From Alentia gelatinosa (lineage: Eukaryota > Annelida > Polychaeta > Phyllodocida > Polynoidae), in NCBI GenBank assembly GCA_950022655.1, contig OX465579.1, positions 52,989,950 to 53,053,949 on the forward strand: a stretch of DNA of 64,000 bases, given 5' to 3'. Position 1 is the stretch's first letter. Every line of letters begins with the position of its first letter. Under the pieces are notes generated by a model. It was not told the origin of the DNA and did not search any database. It saw only the letters and a list, made by a program, of their open reading frames with translations. Positions 44,905-56,907 of this stretch are shown piece by piece. The position numbers were made by a program, and so were the translations under genes.

Positions 44905-46775
44905 CTATGTGCATGAATTCACTAGATGGCATGACAGTACTATCTTCAATTTTTTGTACTTCTTGTGGAGGGTATGGCCTGTAAAGTTGGTTTATTCACC
45001 ATTTGAACAAATCTTTCACACACAAAATAGGACCCTGCTATTTCCACTGGGTCTGCAAAGACGGTCACCTTGGCCTGTTTGTATCTAAATTCGACACGCT
45101 GGATACAAAGGATTTAACGTCTGTATCAGGACAGCATTCGGGCTGAAAATAACAGTCTTTTTCTTTCTATCCACGACCTATCTTATCGTCGTAGGAACTC
45201 TTACATTACTGATATTTTAGGTGATATTTATTGATATCTAGAATATGATAGGATCATCTTCTTTTATCATTAGCACGTTTGATCCTCCATATAACCTAGT
45301 CTACTATAGACTGTTTGATAAATGATTAATTCTATTGATACATAGTCGATTCCTAGTTCACCTTTGGGAATATGACCAAAGTCTGATCATGCAACTTGGG
45401 GATTAGACAGGACTCAATGATGGTTATATAGAACACGTGATCCTTGGCCGAAATTCTATTTTGTTAACCTTTCATGAAAGTTACATTCGGGTACTTACCG
45501 TTACATCTGCTACAATCTCAAAGGCGTCTGTGAGTACATGTATTGTATTGGAGATCGGCAAATTGCGAGATTTTCGATGAATTACTAAGTGACAACGTAT
45601 ACATGGTAGTGTTTAGCAATTTTTGGCAATCCAACTAATGTACCAAATAGTTAGGAGGTAATTTGTTTTTATTCTATACCAATATCCAAATTTAATGTAG
45701 GTGTATGGTAATACCAAAAGGCCACATCTCGCACACCTCGAAGAGGGAGAGGGTTCGTGGACTGAATGGGAGGAAATTTTTCCAAACTTAATGTACGTTT
45801 ATGCTTGAAAATGAAGACTATACAATGCATGATATGACCAACCCTAGGTTGTTGATATCTATGTATTTAGATACATGTGCAACGACCGTCGCATATTAAC
45901 CGGATCCTCTGCGATGATGCTTTGATCCATGGTATGCAATACAAGCAGCCTTGGTATAAAAAAAACTAACCTTGCAATATATCACTGATAATATCTCCAA
46001 TGAGGGTTATCCCTCTGGAACGAACCGGATACTGAGGTACAGGTGCGCAAAACCCTGCATAAGAACTGATAAGGGCAAGCTAATTATATTTTGATAGAGC
46101 TGAATAAACATGTCCTGAAACACAAATATAAGAATATAATTTGAACATATATAATCAATTGCATCGGGTGATATGGGAGAATATGTATTTCTATCGTGTT
46201 TGGCCTACATTATAAACTGGAATATCCAAAATTGAGTCCGAGACCGCAGGCGGAGGGCGATACTTATGGTCATTACATTGAATTACAATGAGAGAAATCC
46301 TAATTGAAGCATTGGTTTAGGTTCTTGGGATTTTTGGGCGCGGGATACGCTCAGATCAGCTGCGGAGGGAGAGGTTATATAGACGTCCAGCTTGCTGGAC
46401 ACACAAAACCTTTCAATTGTTAGCACTTGGAATTATAGCGCCAATTCATAGCTGAATATATGAATATATACCTTTTGTTCCTAGTATACTGCGATAGGGC
46501 TTATATCATGATGAATTATCTCATAAATTATGTCCAATTGATCTCGTTAGTCAATTTCATCAATGGTCTTGTTTTATCAATATTCTTATATCATTTGTAT
46601 TGTCAGTAGATGTTGTTCTCAGGGTCATTTCCAAATATGTTTTCATCAGAGTGGAATTCTACTGTTACATAACATATTTAACAATCCGGATTACGAAGAT
46701 AAATGCGTCTTAACTGTGTGGCCCTGTAGTGAATCGTGGTTGTAGTAATACAAAATGATAGTCGCGACCTCATAA
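44905..46775. other. Non-coding stretch, no gene seen
   Basis: AT-rich sequence without open frames or repeats that I can name. Confidence 0.5.
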
Positions 46776-46951
46776 ATATGGGGCGCCGTTCTGGACAAAC
46801 CCCTTTCGTCCTCATTTTCGTAATATACTATACCTTTCGTCCCAAAAAATATTTTGGATCACCAAATTTTGGTTTCGTTCTCTATTTTGTCAACGAAATA
46901 CACAACGAAAGCTATATTTAAGAACCACCATACTGCCTAAGTATGGTTAAT

Positions 46952-47367
46952 GGGCAGTATGGTGAAGGGGCAGTATGGTGGAGGGACAGTATGGTGGAGG
47001 GGCAGTATTGTAGAAGGGCAGTGTGGTGGAGGGGCTGTATGGTGGAGGAGCAGTATTGTAGAGGGGCAGTGTGGTGGAGTTGCAGTATGGTGGAGGGACA
47101 GTATGGTGGAGGGGCAGTATTGTAGAGGGGCAGTGTGGTGGAGGGGCAGTATGGTGGAGGAGTAGTATTGTAGAGGGGCAGTATGGTGGAGTTGCAGTAT
47201 GGTGGAGGAGCAGTATTGTAGAGGGGCAGTATGGTGGAGTTGCAGTATGGTGGAGGGACAGTATGGTGGAGGGGCAGTATTGTAGAGGGGCAGTATGGTA
47301 AAGGGGCAGTATGGTGGAGGGGCAGTATAGTAGAGGGGCAGTATGGTGGAGGGACAGCATTGTGGAG
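46952..47367 (+). repeat. Minisatellite, 26 units of 16 bp
   Basis: The unit is GGGCAGTATGGTGGAG. Variant units (TATTGTAGAG, GTGTGGTGGAG, TTGCAG and GGACAG starts) recur in a loose higher-order pattern. An inverted unit CCACCATACTGCC (46925-46937) stands just before the array. Because 16 is not a multiple of 3 and the unit lacks stops, several frames stay open on both strands; the 142-codon minus-strand frame is such an artefact. Confidence 0.95.
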
Positions 47368-47393
47368 GCGCCCATCTAAAGAAGGGAAATACG

Positions 47394-47462
47394 TGTTCCT
47401 GGTGGTGTAGCGGTTATGGTACTAGCTTTGGAGGTCTGGGGTTCGATTGCCACCATCGGCTA
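47394..47462 (+). other. tRNA-like stretch inside the TIR element
   Basis: GGTGGTGTAGCGGTTATGGT (A-box-like) and GGGGTTCGATTGCC (B-box-like) are correctly spaced for a tRNA-derived promoter. The T stem and anticodon stem do not pair well, so it is a tRNA relic or SINE head, not a functional tRNA gene. Confidence 0.4.
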
Positions 47463-48225
47463 TCATTTTCATGTTTTTCTTTTTAAATAGAAAAGGAAAA
47501 ACGTCAGTGAAGAGACATTCAGTACACAATATATAAAACAAATCTAAAATCTGTTGTAATTATTTTAGTTTTATGCATAAACAATGTGTCCTTTGGTGTT
47601 TGTTTACATTTTTACGCTTTGATTACATTTGGCAGGCTAGCTCCCACTGCCAGTGTGACTCTGGCGTAGGGTAGTAAAGGCACTGACTTTTTAAGTCTCC
47701 GTAAGATCAGTTATAATGTTTTTTTATGATGATTCTTTTTGTATTTGGGAGTAATTTTATAATTCATGTTTGTATTCTGTATTTCAATCTCCTATGGTCT
47801 AGTTAACGATAACTGACCACTAAATATTCCCGTAATCCAAGCGATGTCAGCCTCCAGCGACACAGTGTCGCCCCCTGGTGTATGTAGACGGAACTCGACG
47901 AAATCAATTTCGTGAGAGACCAAATTTATTTCGTGAAAGACGAAATTTATTTCGTCTTTGAAGAAATAAATTTCGTGGTGGACGAAATTTATTTCGTCTT
48001 TGACGAAATTGATTATTTTGACGAAATTATTAGTTTGGGAACGAAAAATTTGTGTAAAAGATAAAGTATTTCGTAAAATATTTTTGTTTTCCAAGGAATA
48101 TTATTGGGGTATGAAATATACGTTTCATAGTGTATTTCATGAACGAAATACATTCCGTAGTACGAAAGGTATACTGTATGATGAAAATGAGGACGAAAGG
48201 GGTTTGTCCAGAACGGCGCCCCATA

Positions 48226-49610
48226 TTCTAACAGCATCGCTCTAAGCCTGTGTGCATCAACATCTCCACATTTTGCCTTCTTTGCCTCCAACATTCTCTG
48301 CCAGTCGTCCTCAATGCCGGTCTGCGCCCGATGAACTCTCAGAGTATGATGGATGGTCGGCCGCAGGTGGGCGATAATCAGTGGACCAGCTCTATGGCTC
48401 GACAGCAGAGACCTGTATAGAGACTGGACACTGCAGTGGTGCCGAACAAGCAGGCAGCAGGCAGGTGAGTATTGTAATGTGAACTATGGTAGATGCCTGC
48501 CACGCCCTGCACATTTATTGAACATTCTGGTCAGCAGTTTGGTAAAAGGAAAGGGGAGACTAAGAGGGATCATAATATAGCTGTATTCCTTATGCCATTT
48601 CCTTATCTTACTGGAGAGATGGAACCTCCCATGTGAAAAAGGTAATGTTTTTGAAAGAATTAAACTGAAAGTCATATTTATTGGTATATTACCTGTACAA
48701 ATTTAGAAAAATGTGACTAAGCCTATTTTACCTCTTGGGTTAGGTTAGGGTGTTTCGTATTAAAATAGTGGTAAGGAATTAGTTGGAACTGATAATTGTC
48801 AATATTTGAAAATCACTAGGTGGCGCCGCTGTGAATTCTAGGTATATATTTAAAAGCTAGTTGCAGTACTCTTTATAGTTGATGGTAGGAGTATGTATCT
48901 CAGCATAGGTCCTACCATTTTATCTTTTCTGTTTGAACATGTAGAATTAAGAGTTCTGAATGTAAATCCCAGATAGGCATTTCTGTAGTGATGCAGTTAT
49001 ATGCTTCCCCAACATCATTATATAGATTCACTTAATTTACGTTCCAGAAAAGTATATCCACAAATAGTTACTCAAAAATCTCGAGATATTTTACTTGACA
49101 TGGTCATGTGTTTTGTGTTGGCATCGGCAAGATACAATGAGTCGGTGTCAAACGATAATACAGTAAAATAGTTTAATAACAAAAGTGTTACTGTTAGCTG
49201 TATTGATAACCTTACAGTCCTGACCTGCTGGGACCCAGTAAGTGCCACTTTCCACCACAGCAGGCGCTGCCACGGGGACCGCCACATCACCGGAAGTGAC
49301 CTCTGTGAATAGGGCGTCACCTGATGAATTGCCAGTTTCCGGAATTACCTGCGACGGTTTCAGATGGCGCCACCATGCGAGAGTGGGCGGAACTGTGTGA
49401 CATAGAACTCGGTCAACTTTTTGTTGTCAATCTCTTCAGGTGAATGTTCTAAAAACATGGCTTCCTAAATCCAGTATACTAGTATCTGTTAGTGTATTAG
49501 CTGAGAGCTAAGTTTTATCTTTTAGTGATTCGTGGAGGTCGTGAGTATATTTCTGTTGGTGTAGGGCCTAGATCTATTCTTTTTCTTATATCTACACCGC
49601 TTCTAGGGAC
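48226..49610. other. Non-coding stretch, no gene seen
   Basis: Short open frames only, no recognisable domain or repeat. Confidence 0.5.
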
Positions 49611-49639
49611 TGGGAAAACACACAATATGAAAGATGCCA

Positions 49640-50371
49640 AATACTCCCAACGAATGTTCTTGATGGAACATATTTGCAAAGAGTAAACACCTTTAATTAC
49701 TTGGGAATCACATTTAACAGTGACTTAACATTCAGACACCAAGTTAACTACTAGGATATCTTCTACCCATGAACATGAGAACATTGATAGTGAAGCCAAT
49801 ATTTGACTATGTGATCTTTATTTACCTTAGTTGTACCAAAATAGACAGCCAGCGCCTAAATGTGTCATTTCACCACTGTATGCGAACATCTATCTGCACT
49901 AAACATATAAGGGAAATGTCTATAAACAAGTTATATCTAAAATGTGCACTAAGGCCCTTAGATTACAGCAGAATAGTTTATCTGTTGATGATGATGCGTT
50001 GGTGGTCAAATGATCCGGCGCACAGAGAACTCAGAATTGCCAACAAGAAGACACCAAAACATTATAATAAAGCTAGAAGTGCCCAAAGCAGAAAAGTATA
50101 GGAAATCATCATTATACATCGGTACCAAGACATGGGATCCATTGCCCAGACACCTCTTATTTTAAAATGCAAATAAAAGACTTTCTCTTGAATAGACCAG
50201 ACCTAGTAGACCTAGTAGACTAGGGCGCTGGAAACCATTAGACTATACTGGCAGCAACTTGCAAGTCCTGTGCGTTTTGTACATATACTGTTTGTCTATA
50301 TATGACTACAAGGAAAAACGCCCAATGTCGGGTGATTTTGTATGTCTTTCCTGAATAATAATAAAAAGAAA
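49640..50371 (+). pseudogene. LINE 3' remnant (thumb, C-terminus, 3' UTR)
   Basis: LQRVNTFNYLGITFNSDLTF is the RT thumb start; after a stop at about 49754 the frame MRTLIVKPIFDYVIFIYLSC continues, then RIVYLLMMMRWWSNDP, the WW signature shared with the LINEs at 14.9 kb and 57.4 kb. After 50101 a shifted frame gives the tail. AATAAA at 50360-50365 and an A-rich end close the element. The catalytic palm is absent. Confidence 0.75.
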
Positions 50372-51060
50372 CTCGGCGTTGTTCTCGGTGTTGATAATAT
50401 TAGATCGTCAATACCTTTCATGCATTTTTATAGCCGTTCCCTATATTGGACGTTCTGATAAAATCTGATACATTGTTACTTGTAGAATAACAAGAAACAC
50501 AAGTTAGAAAGAAAAACGAGAAAAATGGCATGACTGGTTTACAAATATTCATGTATATATTACCTGAGAATCGCACAAAATAGTAAGCTACCAAGGTGTA
50601 ATATTGGATTGTATAACGGATAAATATATAGCTATAAAAATCGGATGCAATATGAATTAATGATTCTTCTACTACGAAACTATATACATTTTATATAATG
50701 CATCCTCGATAAAATATGTATCACCCGTTATATGCTTTTCGAGCACAGGCTGCAATAAGCTAGCTGTGTGTTGTCATACCCGTCAGCCTCAGGGGTGACC
50801 GTTTGTGTAAACGCTTCCAATGGGGACCCTCAAAGTCACCGACCAAAAACAGCTTGCCATTAAGACCAGTGAGACAGCAAAGTCAAGAGGGAATAAAATT
50901 CGAGTCGTCTGCTATAAAACGCAGCCCGGGGCTCTGGTCTCTGCTTCAGGTAGTCGCCCATTGGAGCTGGACATCCAAACAAGCCCCACACAGCGTCGCC
51001 TCCCATCACTCGCACTGCTTACTGATATAGACCTACAATCTATCCATGAATTGATGGCTC
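50372..51060. other. Non-coding stretch, one unassigned frame
   Basis: Mostly AT-rich. The 85-codon plus-strand frame at 50820-51077 (with SASGSRPLELDIQTS) overlaps the MITE border and has no known domain. Not called. Confidence 0.4.
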
Positions 51061-51062
51061 AC

Positions 51063-51295
51063 CGGCGTTTACATTAGACGATTATAGGTGGCGATTCTTA
51101 AATTTTGCACCCCTTTTCTTGACGACTTTTAGTTACCAATGGCTAGACATCGGTGCATATAAAAAGTGTAAATACTTGAGGAAATTCTTCTGTTGGTGAC
51201 TATTACGACCGATATTGCGTAATCGAGCACCAACTGACGACTATTGACCAGAAGATCAACAGTAGCCACGTTTTAGTCGTCTAGTGTAAACGCCG
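51063..51295. mobile_element. MITE of 233 bp, about 30-bp terminal inverted repeats
   Basis: CGGCGTTTACATTAGACGAT on the left matches the complement of AGTCGTCTAGTGTAAACGCCG on the right. Inner sequences GACGACTTTTAGTTACCAAT and its partners also pair loosely. No coding capacity. An 8-bp duplication is not clear, so the superfamily is left open. Confidence 0.75.
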
Positions 51296-51562
51296 TGTAT
51301 CTCACTCAGCGGGTGCTGGCAATGGCTCAAACCATGGCTCAAACCAACGAATTCTTCTTTACTGTTTAGTCCATATATACGGAAGGACGAGGTTGAAAAT
51401 CATGTAATGTCTGTGTGAACCTACCGTAAAAAACACAAGAAACGTTAACGCTGCTCAAACAGAGTATGGCGAGTCTCAAACAACGGGCACTCTAGTGACA
51501 GTGGTGTGTATGACAGATTATTGAATTTTAACCATAATTATCTGAACTGGTGGACTACATGA

Positions 51563-51989
51563 GTGTCGCTGGATGTGACAGGCCAAATGTCATCTGACTC
51601 CACCAGCCTGATTTTATTGCAAGCTCAATCATGGCATCGCTCTTCATATGGTCGAGTCGGACATGTTTTTTTCTGGATGTATCTAGTACGATCAAATAAC
51701 CTCGATTTTATCACAATCTCACTCTCTGACAACACCGTGCATGCCATCTAACAGCATAGTACTCGCATAGGCTTTCAGAATCTCAAAGAACAGCATTTTC
51801 TTGATGCATGCCGTATTGGCAATAACCATGAAGATACCCTTCGCGTTTTACGCCAGGATGTTGTAGAAAGGCTATAGATCGTGCGTCCTGGCCGCTTCAT
51901 TAGACCTATTTATGATAGATCAGCAAACTGTGCTGGGTTTTATGAATGTGCATCTAGCTGTGATTGTTGTTTTACAACCTGATAGGTAC
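51563..51989 (+). pseudogene. Unrecognised open frame of about 140 codons with two stops
   Basis: One frame runs on from 51563 through a TAA at 51749-51751 and a TAG near 51877, giving HSTRIGFQNLKEQHFLDACR, EDTLRVLRQDVVERL and IVRPGRFIRPIYDRSANCAG before a TGA near 51980. The composition is protein-like and the tail is cysteine-rich (CASSCDCCF). It may be a decayed transposon protein; no family recognised. Confidence 0.3.
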
Positions 51990-51994
51990 GGCGT

Positions 51995-53510
51995 TCTCTC
52001 AATGGCCCATTCCTAGATCACGTGGTTATAACGAACTCTTCCCGTTGATTTCCCTGAAATAACATATTCACAATTTCATAATAGAGACAAGATTGTAAGC
52101 TGTAATAGCATGGCAAATATAATAAGAAAACGAAGTAGGTTCATATATTCATGCCCGACTCGGATTGAAAAGGTTATGGAACATGCATCTCAATTTGATA
52201 ATAGAAAAGGGATCTACATGTGAAAAGCAGTTGGGGTTTCTAATCCGGTTTAACGATGATACAAACATTATCTTAAAGCACTATCATGTTATCAGGTTCT
52301 TCATGGCAGCGTCAATGACAGGGGCTACCAACTTTCTGTTTGAAGCCATATCTGACGTTTTTATGTTGATTAAACGTACCTTTAACGGCGTTGGTATGTG
52401 AAGCATGTCGTAAAGTGAAACGGTCGCCTTGACTGGGAGCCTTGAGAGCGGATACTCGTGGAGGGATTTGCTCTCCATGCAGAATCAGAATATTATTGGC
52501 ATGGTATGAAACCAAAACTCTGCAAGGAGAGTGAAAAGGACTCAGCATGTTCACAGGGCTCTGTCCCTAAAAGCAGTTCTAAAATCAAGATATATTCAAC
52601 AGACAACTGGATGGGTCACATTCTGCAACTAAGGAATATAATCCCTGTACTAGTCTGTCAACCTCTCTAGAGAGTTTCCCCAGCTCGGTGATTAAGGTTA
52701 TTGATGAGGAATGCAGTCCCGCTTGTAGGCAATATTACTTATTCAATAAGAATGTGAAATCTCGTGTCAAGAAACAGTAGGTGCCCTGTTATTTCCGTGC
52801 AGGAAATGCTCTCAGGTATTTGAATTATCCGAATTTACAGAATATATACATCTGAGAATAACTTGTAATTTAATACTGCTCTTTGCCCTAGATTAGCGTT
52901 CAATGTAGACACTAGGGACTATATACATGACCTGTAGTTATCCCATTACATCTGTAATGTATATCTAGCACCCATATTGACATATTTGAAACTGTAATTA
53001 AAACCACATTCCTTCTCCATAACAGGAGAGTATCTCATTCTGCGACAGAAGAATATTTTGCTGAGTCATGTATGATAATAGATAATTGATGCACCCGTCT
53101 GGTAATTCCATGCTTTTTGCCTTGACAATATTGAATACCGTTTCAGACTCGAGGTTCAACACAAATGGGGAATGCTCGAGTGTAGTGATTTCCTGTTCTG
53201 GACGGTCATAATGCAAGGCTCACCAAAATGACACAATGGAAGCTTGCCCTTTGAGCATTAATACTGGTATAGGCGGAATGTTGCACTGAGTGCACCACTA
53301 GATGAGTTCTGTTCTCTGCCCAATAAAAATATATAATAATCATGTCCTAGTCTGCCCTACCCCCTCCAAGTATTGCAAGAAAAGCCTGGCTGTCCAATAT
53401 GATTTCCATTTGATAAACAACATGTAAAGTCATCCCTCATAGTATTTGTGTGTGTTCTTCTCGAGGACACCTCATGAGGTTCAATGCATCCCAGTCATTA
53501 GAAGAAATCA
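51995..53510. other. Non-coding stretch, possible coding remnant at 52284-52554
   Basis: On the minus strand two overlapping frames join as NNILILHGEQIPPRVSALKA and then YDMLHIPTPLKVRLINIKTS with one shift between. This could be a transposon protein relic. Nothing else is seen. Confidence 0.35.
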
Positions 53511-53514
53511 AGCC

Positions 53515-55675
53515 TAATTGAGCGCGGGAAAACGAGCTCATATACATCATCTAGAGGTTAGAAAGCTCATACAGGGTTTCAGCATGCTGTAAAGAATCTA
53601 TCCCTTCACTATCCATGCACCAACCATAAAGGTCAGGTAAAATAGTCAGGTGTCCAGTATTCAGCCACCATATGCCCTGCCCCACTACTGACTTGGTTCC
53701 TAAAAATTGACCTTTTATTTTATAGTCTTTTTGGAGACAAAATATTCACTATGTCAATTCTGTTACTAAACGATAACCACTTAGTTATGGCTACTGTAAT
53801 CTGCTACTATAAAATGAAACTATTAAATGATGATAATGACCAAATGTGGTATTTACATTTTCAAAACTGATGGGACACATCTAAATACACTGTATTCAGA
53901 CCCAATTTGTACATACCTGACAAACCAGTTTTACTCCCTTCAACCTTGTCACCAAGCCTTGCACCTGAGACTTGACCATAGACTTGCTGAAAGCCTCCCT
54001 CTTTTTCTATATTAAGTATTGAAGATTGAGAAAGCATACAATCACCTATGCAGTAAAGGCGTTCTTCCTTGTTGCTTTCAGACTAAACTTAAAAGCATTT
54101 GTATAAAATTAGCAGAAAGTCATTGAGTCCTTAGTTCCAAGGCTGTTTGAATCTTTGTGAACTTAGTAATCATCATATAAATATATACAGATATAAAGCA
54201 CACAGGAATAATACAATTGACCAATACAAGTGGAAAAGCCATAATAAATGTACAGGACACTACCTTTAGGTGGTGTTAATTCATGATGATCCTTAATTTT
54301 TAATTCAATTTAATTGGGACATATGCCTCCATAAAGTGTTTCTGGTGATATGACTAAGACAAACTGTCATATGCATCGTTCTCTGGTCATATGACTCAGA
54401 AGAACTCAGAAGAATTTACTAGACTCATAACTTTACCAATGGTGCCAGTTTTCTTACCAATCCTGCACAGCAAATATTGATCATAAAGAAAGCAAGTCAT
54501 TATCTTCCAGATCTTTTAATTTGCTTAATAGCACCTGGTGGTAAAATCCTTGATCATGGTCCTTCATTAAGACAGAGGAGGAAACACAGAAAGACAGATA
54601 ATGATGCAAATGATGACAGAGACAGAAGGGAGACTAACACAGGGACAGGTAAACAGACAGAGTCATATGCAGATAAGGACAGAGACAATGAGAAAGACAT
54701 AGATGCAGAAAGACGCATACAAAGAGAAATAGTCAAACATACATGCCAACCAACAGGGACAGAGACAAAGGTATAGTATGACATACATATGGACAGACGG
54801 GGACAGAGACAAAGATATAAACAGAGAGAGTTATACATACAGTATACAAACAGGGATAGCCATGGAGACAGACAGAGAGACAGACAGGTGCAGACAGAAA
54901 ACAGACATAAACAAAGAGAAATAGACACATATTTTAACAGACAGAGACAGATTAAAATTTACGTATAACACTCTGGACCTGAACTCACTCTACAGTCACT
55001 CACCTCCTCCCCTCCCACAACCACTCCATCTACTTTACTGACAGTTAGCTACACTCAAAAGCCTGTTTGTTCTGGCTCACTGGTCTCCTACCACTTTACA
55101 ATACATGTACATTTCAAATCTGGTGGGACAGACCTGACTGTATAGCATTGGAACACTGATGGGACAGACCATTCACTATGCTCTTCAAAGAAACACAGAC
55201 CCAGTAGGGAGGTATGGATTCGGTGGAAGGGTAGGCATATGACTCTCTCTCAACCCAGTCACTTCATATTAGCACCTCTCCCACACACAGACTCCTTACC
55301 TTCATCCACAGACCAGGTTATTGAACCTGTCATACTCAGGCCCATATAGGACTTGATTCAGAGAAATTTTTAATGCATTAGGATGTATACACTTATTTTA
55401 ATACCAGAAATTAGTTTTGTTAAGTAATCAGTTTCCATTTGTTTAAACATTTAGATTTCTAAGACTTGATCAACATTCCTGTTTATGACACTTGAGAACA
55501 ACTATCAAATCAATTCTCTAGGTTTATTGAAACATTCTTGATACTTAATTCTCGATCAAATAAAGATGGCTCAAATACATAATTTATTATGATATTCTCT
55601 TACTTTTATTTCATGAAGTAATTTAGGTATACTGCACTCTTCCATTGAAAATGGAAATAACATTAGTTTCTAGTC
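53515..55675 (+). repeat. Dispersed repeat family R, copy C (most complete)
   Basis: It starts near TTGAGCGCGGGAAAACGAGC and ends GGAAATAACATTAG (about 55670). It contains the left part shared with copy B, about 550 bp absent from B (54000-54547), a GACAGA-rich body (54565-54955) and the right part shared with copy A (54950-55670). The right part holds the empty site for the 4449-4837 MITE near 55310-55345. No protein is encoded. Confidence 0.85.
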
Positions 55676-55679
55676 TCTG

Positions 55680-56030
55680 GAGACCATCACTCTGGTTATC
55701 TAGATTGGGCAGAGGGGATCACTGCTGGGAGTGAAATCAATCCACCGTTAACGGACTGGTGTGGGACGGGGTGACTTCCCTAGCAGATCCTGGTAATTTA
55801 CCCTGTGACTGGAGCAATTCTCATGGAGGGGAAGGTGGTAGGGTAATCTAGGAGGTTGAGTGGTTCAAACCCTGACTAATCCGAAATGTAAATACCACTT
55901 ACCTTAACCCAACCTTACATATACATTCGCTATCGGTCGTGTAATTATAACTGATACCGGAGATTTGTACAGTACACATGTTTCAAAGCACAAGCATGAC
56001 TCAAATCATGCGCAGTAATTCAGTAAGGGG
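55680..56030. other. Non-coding stretch, no gene seen
   Basis: A B-box-like GGTTCAAACCC at 55863 lacks an A box at the right distance. Nothing else. Confidence 0.45.
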
Positions 56031-56050
56031 CGAAAGTGACTTTAGATAGG

Positions 56051-56094
56051 ATGGCAGCCATGTTGAGAATTCCTTCAGGCTGTCTTGTATTTCA
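56051..56094 (+). CDS. Candidate first coding exon of a housekeeping gene
   Basis: ATGGCAGCCATGTTGAGAAT opens the frame MAAMLRIPSGCLVF and meets a donor-like GTAAAT at 56095. GATGGCAGCCATG resembles a YY1 site around a start codon, and TCATGCGCAGT about 50 bp upstream resembles an NRF-1 half site. This pairing is common at TATA-less promoters of mitochondrial and other housekeeping genes, and the peptide could begin a transit peptide. No second exon was found, so this is a suggestion only. Confidence 0.25.
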
Positions 56095-56099
56095 GTAAA

Positions 56100-56760
56100 T
56101 AAAGGAATTGTATAAGACTATTTGTGGAAATGATAAATTCTTGAAGTCGTATCCTGATATAGTCATTACATAACTTGCACGATTGTGTTACAAACCTGAA
56201 AAGGTTTTTCATTTAGATGAAATAACATTATAATTGGGAATTCTGATAGTAATGAATTTGCGGTGTATCTTATGATTGGTTTAAAAAGAACTGCCATCAT
56301 TCTGATCTCCAAACTCCAAAGGACCAGTTTTTTTTACTAAATCCTCCATCTGAGTATTCCTTTGTATTGGGTAAACAGTCTACGTAATTCGGATGCCATT
56401 TCACTGTGCTTAGATTAATTATTATTCTATAAGGAGATCTTGCAGTTATTGTATTCTATGAGAACATCGCCAGATATCCGATCATAGTTATAGGAGTAGG
56501 GGCCACATCAGTTTGTTAAAGATACTTATAAAATGTATATGTATAGGGACGTATATTAAGCAATAACGCAACTAGTAAAAAGTGCCAATATGGTATGGCT
56601 CAGTATAGCTATTCTCCCCTGGCTATTAGATTATCTTCAGCGATGACCATATGTTATAAGCTATGCAATATTTCTCATCTTAAGCTTAATTTGGGTTCGC
56701 TCATTAACTGTCTTGTTTCATTTTGTATTGCATGGCATCCGCCGAGCATTGTACATGACC
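56100..56760. other. Non-coding stretch, no gene seen
   Basis: AT-rich, possibly intron if the exon at 56051 is real. No supported exon. Confidence 0.4.
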
Positions 56761-56762
56761 TG

Positions 56763-56881
56763 AGGGGACCGTCCATAAATGGTGTCATGCAGCAGGGGGA
56801 GGGGGGTCCAGTCTCCATGACAAAGCATGACAAGGGGGGGGGGGAGTAAAAAATCATCAAATGGAGCATTTATGGAGAGGG
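56763..56881. repeat. Short MITE-like repeat with GTCCATAAATG ends
   Basis: GGGGACCGTCCATAAATGGT at the left and AGCATTTATGGAGAGGGCT at the right are imperfect inverted repeats around G-rich sequence. From general knowledge, ACCGTCCATAAA joined to G-runs is a widespread small repeat in invertebrate genomes. The family name is not recalled with certainty. Confidence 0.55.
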
Positions 56882-56907
56882 CTATGGTATGACTTTGATA
56901 GTTTTAT

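Larger units (their letters stand above)
46779..48223. mobile_element. TIR element of 1,445 bp with TA target-site duplication and ACGAAA-rich ends
   Basis: The ends TGGGGCGCCGTTCTGGACAA are identical as inverted repeats for 40 bp (continuing through ACCCCTTTCGTCCTCATTTT) and similar for about 60. TA (or ATAT, ambiguous) flanks both sides at 46777-46778 and 48224-48225. The motif ACGAAA/TTTCGT occurs about 6 times in the left 140 bp and about 15 times in the right 310 bp. The interior holds a 26-unit minisatellite and a tRNA-like stretch, but no transposase. It is a non-autonomous DNA transposon. Confidence 0.85.

Noticed and set aside
46947..47375. 142-codon minus-strand open frame and several plus-strand frames
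   Set aside because: They are translations of the stop-free 16-bp minisatellite; every third unit repeats the same residues.
47394..47462. Functional tRNA gene
   Set aside because: The A and B boxes are present but the T stem and anticodon stem do not pair.
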